Part shown: positions 51,164 to 60,614 of the stretch, one piece after another
Position numbering within the stretch: position 1 is the stretch's first letter
Layout: each line of letters begins with the position of its first letter
Assembly: GCA_944327255.1 (NCBI GenBank)
Contig: CALVHA010000004.1
Span: 1 to 64,000 of the forward strand
Origin: Candidatus Gastranaerophilales bacterium
GTDB taxonomy: Bacteria; Cyanobacteriota; Vampirovibrionia; Gastranaerophilales; Gastranaerophilaceae
DNA: 64,000 bases
Direction: 5' to 3'
Notes under the pieces: generated by a model
What the model was told of the DNA's origin: nothing
Databases searched by the model: none
What the model saw: the letters and a program-made list of their open reading frames with translations, nothing else
Program-made: the position numbers and the translations under genes

Positions 51164-52447
51164 CTATCCGTAAAATTCATCAGCATAGTATGCGAATTCT
51201 AGATGTCCGACAATAATGGTATCGCCATCTTTGACACCCATCGATTTAAGTTTATCAAATACTCCCATACCTGTCAGAATATTTTGAAGCCTTATAACCT
51301 GTTCAGGATTTCGTTCATCCGTAACTTGTGCAAGACGCCCGATTTTACCCCCAACTATTATATAAGTGTCTTTTGCCACTTTTGATATTTCATAAGCACT
51401 GTCATCATTATCTGTGGCTCCTAAATCTTCTTCAACGACAATATCAGAAACAGGTTTTTCGATCTCATCAACTTTTTTACCCATAAAATATTTAATAGAA
51501 TCAATATTTTCACCTGTAACTGCAGAAATTAAAAATACATCTTCCGCCTTTTTCTTGAAAGTCAAATACAGTTCTTGTTTTCGCTCATCATCTATTGCAT
51601 CAATTTTATTTAAAGCCACAATTTGATAAAGATTTGCCAGTTTTTCGGAATGTTTTTTTAATTCCGCATTAATTTTTTCATAATTATCAAATGGATTTTC
51701 AGCCGTTGTATCGATAACATGCACAAGGAACCTGCATCTTTCAACATGGCGCAAAAAGTCATGTCCCAACCCTACACCCTCGCTTGCCCCTTCAATAAGA
51801 CCAGGGATATCAGCAACAACAAAACCATCGCCAGAAGGTTTATGAACGACTCCAAGATTAGGAATTAAAGTAGTAAACGGATAATCTGCAATTTTAGGTT
51901 TTGCAGAGCTAATACGACTGATAAAAGTCGATTTCCCAGCATTTGGCATCCCAAGAAGCCCAACATCTGCAATTAATTTTAATTCAAGAATAAGTTCTCG
52001 TTCAATAGGTGGTTCTCCCGGTTCACAGAATTGAGGGGCACGTTTTTGAGCAGTTGCAAATCTTGCATTTCCCCTGCCACCTCTTCCGCCTTTTGCAACA
52101 AGGACTTTTTGCTCATGATCAATCAAATCAGCAATAACATTACCTGTTTTAACATCTCTGACAACAGTTCCAACAGGCACTTTAATATATAAATCTTTTG
52201 CCCATTTTCCGTGGCAATTTTTGATGCCGCCATTTTCCCCGCTTTCAGCCTTAAATACCGATTTATATTTAAAGTCCATAAGTGTTGACATATTTTCATC
52301 AGCTATTAAAAAGACATCACCGCCCTTTCCGCCATCACCGCCAGCCGGTCCACCTTTATCAACATATTTTTCACGTCTCCAGGCCACCATGCCGTTTCCA
52401 CCGCGACCTGAAACTATTCTAATTTTTGTTTTATCTAAAAATTGCAT
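51164..52447 (-). CDS. obgE: Obg-family GTPase
   Basis: The 427-residue protein has all three domains: the glycine-rich Obg fold (1-158, with GRGGNGMVAWRREKYVDKGGPAGGDGGKGG), the GTPase domain (GMPNAGKST, DIPGLIEGASEG, NKID) and the C-terminal OCT domain (about 350-427). ObgE acts in 50S ribosome assembly and stress control. GGGAT precedes the ATG at 52447. It is divergent from tsaD with only 37 bases between start codons. Confidence 0.96.
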   Translation of the reverse strand: MQFLDKTKIRIVSGRGGNGMVAWRREKYVDKGGPAGGDGGKGGDVFLIADENMSTLMDFKYKSVFKAESGENGGIKNCHGKWAKDLYIKVPVGTVVRDVKTGNVIADLIDHEQKVLVAKGGRGGRGNARFATAQKRAPQFCEPGEPPIERELILELKLIADVGLLGMPNAGKSTFISRISSAKPKIADYPFTTLIPNLGVVHKPSGDGFVVADIPGLIEGASEGVGLGHDFLRHVERCRFLVHVIDTTAENPFDNYEKINAELKKHSEKLANLYQIVALNKIDAIDDERKQELYLTFKKKAEDVFLISAVTGENIDSIKYFMGKKVDEIEKPVSDIVVEEDLGATDNDDSAYEISKVAKDTYIIVGGKIGRLAQVTDERNPEQVIRLQNILTGMGVFDKLKSMGVKDGDTIIVGHLEFAYYADEFYG

Positions 52448-52469
52448 TTCATATCCCTTTTAATATTTG

Positions 52470-52478
52470 TGTTATAAT
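52470..52478 (+). promoter_or_regulatory. Extended -10 promoter of tsaD, likely leaderless
   Basis: TGTTATAAT (TATAAT at 52473-52478) lies six bases before the ATG at 52485. No good -35 box is seen, as expected for an extended -10 element, and no ribosome site fits. The start point should be at the ATG. Confidence 0.6.
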
Positions 52479-52484
52479 TTTACT

Positions 52485-53540
52485 ATGAAAATGATAAAAA
52501 AGAAATTATTTTCGGATGAACCGATAGAAATAGGTCCCGAAAGCGGATATGATAATTATATAATGGCAATTGAGTCAAGTTGTGATGAAACGGCCTGTGC
52601 AATAGTAAAAAATGGCAGAGAAGTTATCGCAAATGTTGTTGCATCTCAGATAAAAACGCACGCACAATTTGGCGGAGTTATTCCTGAAATTGCGGCAAGA
52701 GAGCATATGGATTCTATTAATATTGTAATTGAAGAAGCCTTCAGACAGGCAAAGGAGAATGCTGGAATTACTCCGAAGGACATAACAGCTTTTGCTGGAA
52801 CAGTCGGCCCAGGACTCGTAGGTTGTCTGCTAGTGGGTTTAAATGCTGCAAAAACATTAGCTCTTGTTTACGATAAACCTTTTATCGGAGTAAACCATTT
52901 AAACGCACACCTTTGCGGAAATTATCTTGATACGGATTTAAAACCGCCGTTTACGGCTCTTCTTGTAAGTGGAGGTCATACTCAAATTATTGATGTGAGC
53001 TCATATTCCGAACAACATATTATCGGAGAAACGATTGATGATGCAGTAGGTGAGGCTTATGACAAAGTTGCAAGATTAATAGGTCTGCCATATCCGGGCG
53101 GACCTAAACTTGATAAAATGGCTCAGGAGGGAAATCCTCATGCATTTAAGCTACCTGAAGCAAAAGTTGAGGAATTTGATTTCAGCTTCAGCGGTTTAAA
53201 AACAGCTGTATTACGTCTTGTAAAATCTTTTGACGGACAAGAATTACCTGTTAAAGATATTTGTGCTAGCTTTCAGGAATGCGTTTCCTCAATATTAGTA
53301 AAAAAAGTAAAAAAAGCGCTTATAAAAAGCGGCTATAATCAAGTCGTAATAGCTGGAGGAGTTGCCGCAAATTCCGAAATAAGAAGAAAAATATTTGCGC
53401 TCTCAGAAGAAGGTTATAAAGTCTTTGCTCCTCCTATGAAATATTGCACTGATAATGCTGCAATGGTAGCATCATGTGCGTATTTTAACACCAATACTTT
53501 TGATGACATAAATGTCGAAGTTTTCTCAAGGGTAAAATAA
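52485..53540 (+). CDS. tsaD: tRNA threonylcarbamoyladenosine transferase TsaD
   Basis: TsaD moves the threonylcarbamoyl group to A37 of ANN-decoding tRNAs, with TsaB and TsaE. The 351-residue protein has IESSCDETACAIV near the start, GPGLVGCLLVG, the metal-binding VNHLNAHLCG (H-x-x-x-H), ALLVSGGHTQI, PYPGGPKLD and FSFSGLKTAVLR. I start at ATG 52485, from which the N-terminus is about 25 residues longer than usual; the longer frame to 52467 would lie in the promoter. No ribosome site is present, which fits the leaderless promoter. Confidence 0.95.
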   Translation: MKMIKKKLFSDEPIEIGPESGYDNYIMAIESSCDETACAIVKNGREVIANVVASQIKTHAQFGGVIPEIAAREHMDSINIVIEEAFRQAKENAGITPKDITAFAGTVGPGLVGCLLVGLNAAKTLALVYDKPFIGVNHLNAHLCGNYLDTDLKPPFTALLVSGGHTQIIDVSSYSEQHIIGETIDDAVGEAYDKVARLIGLPYPGGPKLDKMAQEGNPHAFKLPEAKVEEFDFSFSGLKTAVLRLVKSFDGQELPVKDICASFQECVSSILVKKVKKALIKSGYNQVVIAGGVAANSEIRRKIFALSEEGYKVFAPPMKYCTDNAAMVASCAYFNTNTFDDINVEVFSRVK

Positions 53541-53562
53541 TATTATGTAAAAGGGTATAAAG

Positions 53563-55200
53563 ATGCAAATACAACGAATAGGCGGCCATTTTAACACTAA
53601 TAATAAACTTAAGCCGACTTTTACCGCACTTATCCCAAGAAGTTTTATACGCCCGAAGCATATAAAAGAGTTCTTTGCATATAGGAGTTTTAAACAATAT
53701 ACACCATTAAAGTTTAATTTTGGAGAATACAAGATTCCGATACATAATGAAGGCATTGCACAAAAATTAAAACGGAAATATAATCCTGAAAGCTTTTCAG
53801 AGTTATTTGAATTTGCAAAGGAAAAAGGAGTATTTAATTACACATTTGACTCAAAAACAGGATTTGTAAAAACATCTCAAATTAATCGTAAAGAAAATGA
53901 ATTAATGTCTGATTTAATTTGGGTAACTGATACTTGCCATAATATGCCATTGATTAAACATTTCGATCCAAAATCATGTACACATGTTTTTAATTCTTTG
54001 ACAAATTTTTATGAAAAACAGCAGGCAAATTTTGATTACACGATAGCAAATCCACAAAAATATAAAGAAAATGAATTTTTTGAGGCAAAAATAGGAGTAG
54101 GTCATACATTTATTCCGAAAACAGGACAAGCCCACCACTTGTTTGCACATTCAAGATTAGAATCTATAGGAATGTATTTGCAAACTGCATCTGATTTAAT
54201 TGAACAAGGATTTAAAGGGGCAGAGTATGGATATAAAAGTGCCCAAGAGATTCCCCAAAATGTGACAGATACAATTGCAAACAGTGTAAAATACTTAAAA
54301 GCAATAAACTACCCTCAAGCGAGAAGTTGTGGAGCCTGGGAAGAACAAACATTTATTAATTCACTTACGAGCGATACAGCAATAATTAATGAAGCATTTA
54401 GGAAAATTTTAAAATTAGTTTACACGCCGAGTGATAATCCAAATATGCTTGCATTTAGGCATACACTGAGAACATCAAAACACGGAGATGTATTTGCGAA
54501 TAAAGAAGAATTGCTAAAGTTATTAAAAGATGGAGAAAGGCGAATTGAGGATATACACTATCACGAATCTATGCTAGCAAACATTACAGTAGAACCAGAA
54601 TTTGAAAAATGTCTTGGAAGAAAATCTGATGCAGCAATGGCGTTTGTTCCTCAGACAGAAACCTTGAATAATAAAAGTTCGGTCCGTGATGCAATTGCCA
54701 AAATAGGTATGCTGAGACAGCTTGAGAGAGATTTGGTGCGTGATAACGGGGCTTTACGTTATAATAAAGATGAGTACCTTAATCTTGACTACCATATTCT
54801 GAATAACAAAAGGACGCAGAATAAACATAAAAATGAGGCGGAGTGGTTTCTGGTATCAGAGCTTTCTAAAGGTTACGGAAAAGTCGCAGAAAGTCTTATG
54901 AATGAAATAGAAAAAAATGGCAGAAATTCTAAAATTCAAAAACTTCTTGATTATGCCTTAAATAAGCAGACAGAATTTATAAACCGGAGTTATGCAAGAA
55001 TTACACCTAAAAGAACTGTAAAATCAAACAAATACAGTTGTCCTGCCTATAAAATTCCGGAAGCATATGAAGCAGTGACAACAGATAAAGGGATAAAATA
55101 TGTCCCAGGTGCCCATACTCCGCTTACATGGGCTGAAGCATCGTTATTTGAAGCTTCCGAATTATTCTTGAATAATTTACAAAAATTTGCAATACTTTAG
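53563..55200 (+). CDS. GH15/glucoamylase-like (alpha/alpha-6 barrel) protein
   Basis: The 545-residue protein is mostly helical. ARSCGAWEEQTFINSLTSDTA around residue 260 resembles the catalytic-acid region of GH15 enzymes and of phosphorylase-kinase-like cyanobacterial proteins (W-E-E/E-x-x-x-I-N-S-S). Near the end YVPGAHTPLTWAEASLFEA resembles their C-terminal P-L-x-W block. There is no signal peptide. Residues 18-22 are P-T-F-T-A after an Asn-rich lead. AAGGGTATAAAG precedes the ATG. Glucan hydrolysis or a regulatory glucan-binding role, perhaps with the glycogen gene glgC nearby, is inferred only. Confidence 0.5.
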   Translation: MQIQRIGGHFNTNNKLKPTFTALIPRSFIRPKHIKEFFAYRSFKQYTPLKFNFGEYKIPIHNEGIAQKLKRKYNPESFSELFEFAKEKGVFNYTFDSKTGFVKTSQINRKENELMSDLIWVTDTCHNMPLIKHFDPKSCTHVFNSLTNFYEKQQANFDYTIANPQKYKENEFFEAKIGVGHTFIPKTGQAHHLFAHSRLESIGMYLQTASDLIEQGFKGAEYGYKSAQEIPQNVTDTIANSVKYLKAINYPQARSCGAWEEQTFINSLTSDTAIINEAFRKILKLVYTPSDNPNMLAFRHTLRTSKHGDVFANKEELLKLLKDGERRIEDIHYHESMLANITVEPEFEKCLGRKSDAAMAFVPQTETLNNKSSVRDAIAKIGMLRQLERDLVRDNGALRYNKDEYLNLDYHILNNKRTQNKHKNEAEWFLVSELSKGYGKVAESLMNEIEKNGRNSKIQKLLDYALNKQTEFINRSYARITPKRTVKSNKYSCPAYKIPEAYEAVTTDKGIKYVPGAHTPLTWAEASLFEASELFLNNLQKFAIL

Positions 55201-55262
55201 CAAATTTAATTTTGTTTAAATTTTAAATATATACAAGAACACATAAAATAGGATTTATGCCA

Positions 55263-58104
55263 ATGAAAGTACATTCGATTACCACACATTTGCAGGCAAA
55301 ACAAAGCATTGCACAAAAACAAAATAATCAAACAAACTTAAAGAACCCAAAATCATTAGAAATAATCCCGTATAACTACAATGATCATCTGCTTGCATTT
55401 GGAGCACGAGTTGATAAGGGATTAGACAGATTTTACGAGGCTAACAAAGAAAAAATGCCGAAAACTGTCAGGGATTATATAGAAAACATTGATGACAAGT
55501 CAAAAATTTCGCCGTTGGAAGCACAGCAAAAAGCATATGAATTTCTTGAAGCAGCGCAAACCATTGATGATATAAAAGAAACTTATCCTTTAGAGCCCCT
55601 TTTTAAAGATTTAATTAACCCTCTTGAATCCCGAGCAACACGAGGGATTCTAAATTCTGTAAGAGAAAATGATGAATTGTTAAACCTGAGCGGACAGGGC
55701 GTATTAAAAGATAAAAGTAATTTAACTGTTTATCTTGTTAAGAAAATTTTTCTGGAGGATAAAACTATAGAAGAAATTAATCAAGACTTAGATAAAGATT
55801 TAGATGAAGATTTTAAAGCTGACTTTAAGTTTAAAAACGCAAAGGCGCAATATATTTATCCATCAACTCTCAATTCACTGGGAATTAAAACTCCGCAATC
55901 TGAATATAGGCAATCACTAAGATACACCAGAGATGGCTATTCAGATATGGTCGGAGAAAAAATTTCAGAAGGGCAACGACTATTTTGGGATTCACTGTCC
56001 AAAGAGGACAGAACAGCACGTGCAAAAGTATCAGCACAAAAGTTTGAAAACTGGTGGAGTTCATTAACCAAAAATCAAATTCTCGATATGATAGCTGACC
56101 AAAAAAGCGAACTTGATTTGTTAAAAGAATTTAAAAAATTTCAGAGAATAGAAGAAAAACGCCAAGAAAGCAGTAATAAAAAAGTCTCAGACAGCATTTC
56201 GCATAATCGCACAAAAAATCGGCTCAAACAGGTTAAGTCAGGATGAATTGTTTATAATTTGGGCAAAAAACAATCTTAAAATTTACATGGAAAAACTTTC
56301 TGAAGCGGAAAAAGATACTCTTCACATAAAAAGGATGCAGAGATTAAGTGCTAGATGGGCAGAAATGTCACCTGAGGAAAGAACAGATTACATATCAAAA
56401 ATGAAATCAGGTTCAGAACCTCTCAGATATACAATGATTGACGCTTGGAACCATAGTATTAACCTCATAAAAGATCTATCTTCTCATTTAAAAGAAAATC
56501 AAATATACAAACCTGCTGATCTTTTGTATTCGACACAGGAATTCAGTGAATTTCAATCAAAAATTATGATTGAATTCTGGGAAAAACATCCAGAATATGC
56601 GAAACAACTTGGGATAAATATTCAGCGATCACAGGAAAAAATTCAAGATGGAATTTCAAGAGGAACATTTGAAGAATTAAAAAAAGAAATTATGCGAGAT
56701 AAAAATCAACGCATAAAAGAGATGACAAAATTCAAACAAAACAATTCTGCACAACAAATACAGGATACGGAAACTTCCGAATATATAACCGAATTTAAAA
56801 ATACATACTATAAAGTTCTCGGTGCACAGCTGAAAAATCTTCCGCAAGAATACATAAATGATTATTTTAAAGTAATCTCAGAAGGCTTTTCAAAAGATCA
56901 TATTGAAGCATGGACTCGAAATATGAAAGGTGAACCCCTAACAGATGAAGACCAGCAATTATTAAAACAAATAAGTGAAACAGAACCAGCAGGTGGAGAT
57001 AAAATCAACAGAGCAATTGAAGGAGCTTTAGCTGATACGTTATATGAATGTACCAGAGATCCGCGAGTTTTTGTATTATCTCATTCAGATTTAAAAGTAG
57101 CACTTACACAAATTGACAGAGGCGAACAAATTATTAAAATCGGTTCTAAAAAATTAAATGATGTTTTTGAATTCAATATTGTTAAAAGAAGAATTGACAG
57201 AAACAGAATTGCATTTTTATACAACCAATATAAACAAGAAGTAAGTGATGAAAATCTAGAATCAATTGCATCAGAATATTTTATCACCAAAAATGGGGAT
57301 TATAGCAGACTTATAGATTATATGAAGACTTACGGAAAATCTATAAATATAATCTTTTCAGACAAAAGCACCTACAATTCACTAATAAAGGCTGCAATGT
57401 TTACCAGATTTGCGCTTAATATGCCTAAAGAAGATGCTCTTAATTCTCAGTGCTTGTTAATGATAGATGGGAGCAAACCATTTGAAAAAGAAGAAGAACT
57501 CCAACAAATGAAATTTTTGCTTACAAAAAGATTTTATTTTGTTCCAAAAATATTTATGGATAAATACACATCAGAATTCGGGGCAGCAGTAAGACGTTCA
57601 AAGAGTCTGGACTTTAACGAAATATCAAAAGGTTGCTATAAAAGAACAGACGCAAAATCTACAGCAAGATTATTTATACTTCCAAAACATAAGTTTCAGA
57701 CAATAAATTCTCTAAGAACACTTGCAATGGAAGAAGCCCTTGCCGATGTATTGTACGAGGCAACCGGTAACACAGATGTATATATGCTACAGTTTGAAGA
57801 ATTATGCGATAATATTGAACTTTTCCGGATGGTAAAAAAATACCCGTCGGAATCAAGAACCTTTAACAGTTATAACGGAAATAAAATTCGTTTAACAGCA
57901 CTAAAAATGCCAAATGTCAGCAAATTACAAAGAGCTTATATTGAATATCTCAATGAAATTGTTGACTGGGTTAATACCGATGTAAAGAAAGGAAATGGAA
58001 CTTTTGAGGATTTACTGTATATTTTGAATCCAGATGAAAATATGCCAGATAAAGATGAAGCTGTCTCGCAAAGGATTAAATTATACGGACTCAAACTTAA
58101 ATAA
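55263..58104 (+). pseudogene. Large duplicated-domain protein split by a one-base frameshift
   Basis: The first frame (to 56246) reads as a polar N-terminus with L-A-F-G-A at residues 44-48 and a helical domain, then loses sense after IEEKRQESS. The next frame, readable from about 56155, gives NAKKAVIKKSQTAFRIIAQ, then SNRLSQDELFIIWAKN, and continues open to 58104. Removing one A from the A run at about 56154-56158 joins the two into a protein of some 945 residues. The C-terminal part contains an internal duplication: EGALADTLYECTRDPRVFVL (from about 57016) and EEALADVLYEATGNTDVYML (about 57727). W-x-x-L/M-S-x-E-E/D-R-T motifs recur earlier. No known family. Start at ATG 55263 (AGGA nine bases upstream) or 55257. 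A real mutation and an assembly error are both possible. Confidence 0.65.
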
Positions 58105-59068
58105 CAGAAGTTACAAATTTAGTTTCAACAGCCGACAAAATATAATTTGTAATTTCTTTTTCCAATTCACAACCGAAATGGTTATTAATTTCTTTAATAA
58201 AGTAGCATGGACTAGTAACATTAATTTCAATTATCTTTCCGTCAATAACATCTAGTCCAACCATAGGAATCCCCATAGAATTTAAATGTTCCGCAAGCGG
58301 CAAAAACTTTTCAAGTTCCGCGTCCGATAACTCTGCTTTAATTATATTAGAATCACAGTGTTCATTAAACTTAAAATCATCATTGCTTGGAAGCTTTTGC
58401 ACGCAATAAGGAAGAACCTGATTCCCTAAAAACAGAACTCTTTTATCTCCATATACAGCTTTTGGAATATATTTTTGAACCATACAAAGTGTTGAGCCGT
58501 TATTCGTCATCAAATTTATTATAACAGCAGTATTTTTATCTCCTTTTTTAAGAGTCATAACACCTGCCCCAAAACATCTATTCAGAGGCTTGAGAACAAT
58601 TTCATTATGTTCGCATAAAAATTTCATAATATCAGATTTAGAAGATGTAACAATATTTGGAGGCATCAAATCCAAAAATTTTACTGCGTGAAGTTTCTCA
58701 TTAAAATCTCTTATAGCAGAAGGTTTATTGATAACAAGAGTATTTTTCTCATCAACAAAATCAAAAATATAAGTAGAGTTAATATAATCCAAATCAACAG
58801 GAGGATCCTGCCTAAACATAACAAGTTTAAAGTTTTCTATTTTTTTATGAATATCAGTTTTATCATAAAAAATATTTCCGTCTTTTTCAACAACTTTATA
58901 ACAATGTGCGTAAGCGGTTCCCATAATAAGACTCAACCCATCAATTGTTGTAATATAAACATTTCTGTGTTCATAAAGAAACTCTCTTATCAACCAAAAA
59001 TTTGTTACAAGATTATTAAACTCAAAATATTTTAACTCAATTCTGTCTATGATAAATAAAATATCCAT
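58097..59068 (-). CDS. gshB: Glutathione synthetase-type ATP-grasp ligase
   Basis: The 323-residue protein begins MDILFIIDRIE and contains VMFRQDPPVDLDYINSTYIFD, INKPSAIRDFNEKL, EIVLKPLNRCFGAGVMTL, MVQKYIP, GDKRVLFLGNQ and GLDVIDGKIIEINVTSPCYF, which are the GshB signatures, including the ATP-grasp metal-binding EINVTSP. The enzyme joins glycine to gamma-glutamylcysteine. The start is ATG 59068 with GGGGAT upstream; the frame extends to 59179 without a site. gshA is not in the window. It converges on the large repeat gene with an eight-base overlap. Confidence 0.88.
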   Translation of the reverse strand: MDILFIIDRIELKYFEFNNLVTNFWLIREFLYEHRNVYITTIDGLSLIMGTAYAHCYKVVEKDGNIFYDKTDIHKKIENFKLVMFRQDPPVDLDYINSTYIFDFVDEKNTLVINKPSAIRDFNEKLHAVKFLDLMPPNIVTSSKSDIMKFLCEHNEIVLKPLNRCFGAGVMTLKKGDKNTAVIINLMTNNGSTLCMVQKYIPKAVYGDKRVLFLGNQVLPYCVQKLPSNDDFKFNEHCDSNIIKAELSDAELEKFLPLAEHLNSMGIPMVGLDVIDGKIIEINVTSPCYFIKEINNHFGCELEKEITNYILSAVETKFVTSVI

Positions 59069-59271
59069 AAATATCCCCTTTGTTTGCAGAAATATAATAT
59101 CACCAATATTTTTTACAAACAATAACCAGTCCGTCATTAATACCTCACCTAGCCTTCTTCCAAATTTAGAAAAATACAAGAAGTTTAATAGATTTAAAAT
59201 ATTTGTATGGTTAAAAGCTCAACATACTTTATACATTTTCGTGATAAAATTATAAAAAAAGGAGTTAAGTT

Positions 59272-60513
59272 ATGGGACAAACTTTAGCAGAAAAAATAAT
59301 TTCAGAACACGCTGGCCACGACGTTAAAGCAGGGGAGCTTGTAATTGCCAATGTAGATGTTGCGGCAGTACAGGATGGAACAGGACCTCTTACAATTCAA
59401 GAATTTAAAAAGCTAGGAATACCGAAACTTAAAAATCCTAAAAGAAGTATACTTTTTATCGATCACGCGTCACCAAGCCCGAGAAAAGAACTCTCTAATA
59501 CGCATATGGTTCTCAGAGAATTTTCCAAAGAATATGGAGCGGTTCTCTCAGATGTTGGTGCGGGAGTCTGCCACCAAAGACTTATAGAAACATTTGTAAA
59601 CCCGGGTGAAATTCTTGTCGGAGCGGATTCTCATACCTGTACATCAGGAGCACTCGGAGCATTTGCAACAGGCATGGGCTCAACCGATATTGCGGTTGCA
59701 ATGGCTCTCGGAAAAACATGGCTTAAAGTTCCTTCAACTTTTAAAATAGAAGTAACAGGAAAATTTAACGAAGGGATATGCTCAAAGGATTTAATGCTTT
59801 ACCTGATAGGCATGATAGGTGCAGATGGAGCAACATATAAAGCCCTCGAATTCTGCGGGGACACAATAGAAAATATGACTATGTCCGAAAGATTTACCCT
59901 CGCAAATATGGCGGTTGAAGCAGGCGCAAAATGCGGTTTATTTGCTACCGATGAAAAAACAAAAGAATTTTTAAAATCAAGAGGAAGAGAAGATAAATTT
60001 CGTTCAATAAAACCTGATAACGATGCGGTTTATGAGAGAGTTATTAAAATAAACGCAGCAGATATTCATCATACTGTTTCCTGTCCTCATACGGTCGATA
60101 ATACAAAAGCTGTAGAGGAACTCAAGGACGTAAAAGTTAATCAGGTTTTTGTAGGAACCTGTACCAACGGAAGGATTGAGGATCTAAGAACTGTTGCAAA
60201 AATATTAAAAGGCAACACAGTTAATCCTGACGTCAGAATGCTTATATGTCCTGCATCAAAAGATATATATATACAAGCACTAAATGAAGGCTTAATTACA
60301 ACATTTGTGGAAGCAAATGCAACAATTCTCCCTCCTGGATGTGGCCCCTGTGTCGGAGTTCACGCAGGGACATTAGCAGATGGAGAAATTTGTCTTGCAA
60401 CTCAGAACAGAAACTTTCAGGGACGAATGGGGAACGTAAACGGCTTTATTTATCTTGCCTCTCCATATGTTGCGGCATATACAGCTATAAGAGGATACAT
60501 TTCTGCAAAATAA
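59272..60513 (+). CDS. leuC: 3-isopropylmalate dehydratase large subunit (LeuC, archaeal/small type)
   Basis: The 413-residue protein is an aconitase-family iron-sulfur enzyme: GADSHTCTSGALGAFATGMGSTDIA, then FVGTCTNGRIEDLR and PPGCGPCVGVH carry the three cysteines of the 4Fe-4S cluster. The short length and ILFIDHASPSPRKELSNTH start match the LeuC2/HacA group rather than long LeuC; homoaconitase is the alternative. It isomerizes isopropylmalate in leucine synthesis with LeuD. No leuD is next to it, which is unusual. AAAGGAG precedes the ATG. Confidence 0.88.
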   Translation: MGQTLAEKIISEHAGHDVKAGELVIANVDVAAVQDGTGPLTIQEFKKLGIPKLKNPKRSILFIDHASPSPRKELSNTHMVLREFSKEYGAVLSDVGAGVCHQRLIETFVNPGEILVGADSHTCTSGALGAFATGMGSTDIAVAMALGKTWLKVPSTFKIEVTGKFNEGICSKDLMLYLIGMIGADGATYKALEFCGDTIENMTMSERFTLANMAVEAGAKCGLFATDEKTKEFLKSRGREDKFRSIKPDNDAVYERVIKINAADIHHTVSCPHTVDNTKAVEELKDVKVNQVFVGTCTNGRIEDLRTVAKILKGNTVNPDVRMLICPASKDIYIQALNEGLITTFVEANATILPPGCGPCVGVHAGTLADGEICLATQNRNFQGRMGNVNGFIYLASPYVAAYTAIRGYISAK

Positions 60514-60528
60514 ATTATAATTCTAATA

Positions 60529-60557
60529 TTTACAAAATAGTCCTTTAATTGTATAGG
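60529..60557 (+). promoter_or_regulatory. Possible promoter of the ECF sigma gene
   Basis: TTTACA (60529-60534) and TATAGG (60552-60557) are 17 bases apart, about 57 bases before the ATG. The -10 match is moderate, so an alternative sigma, possibly the gene's own product, might be used instead. Confidence 0.35.
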
Positions 60558-60614
60558 ATAGCATAAGCAATTCTTAATAAATCTTTTTATTATGTTATTA
60601 AGGAGATTTTGCTC

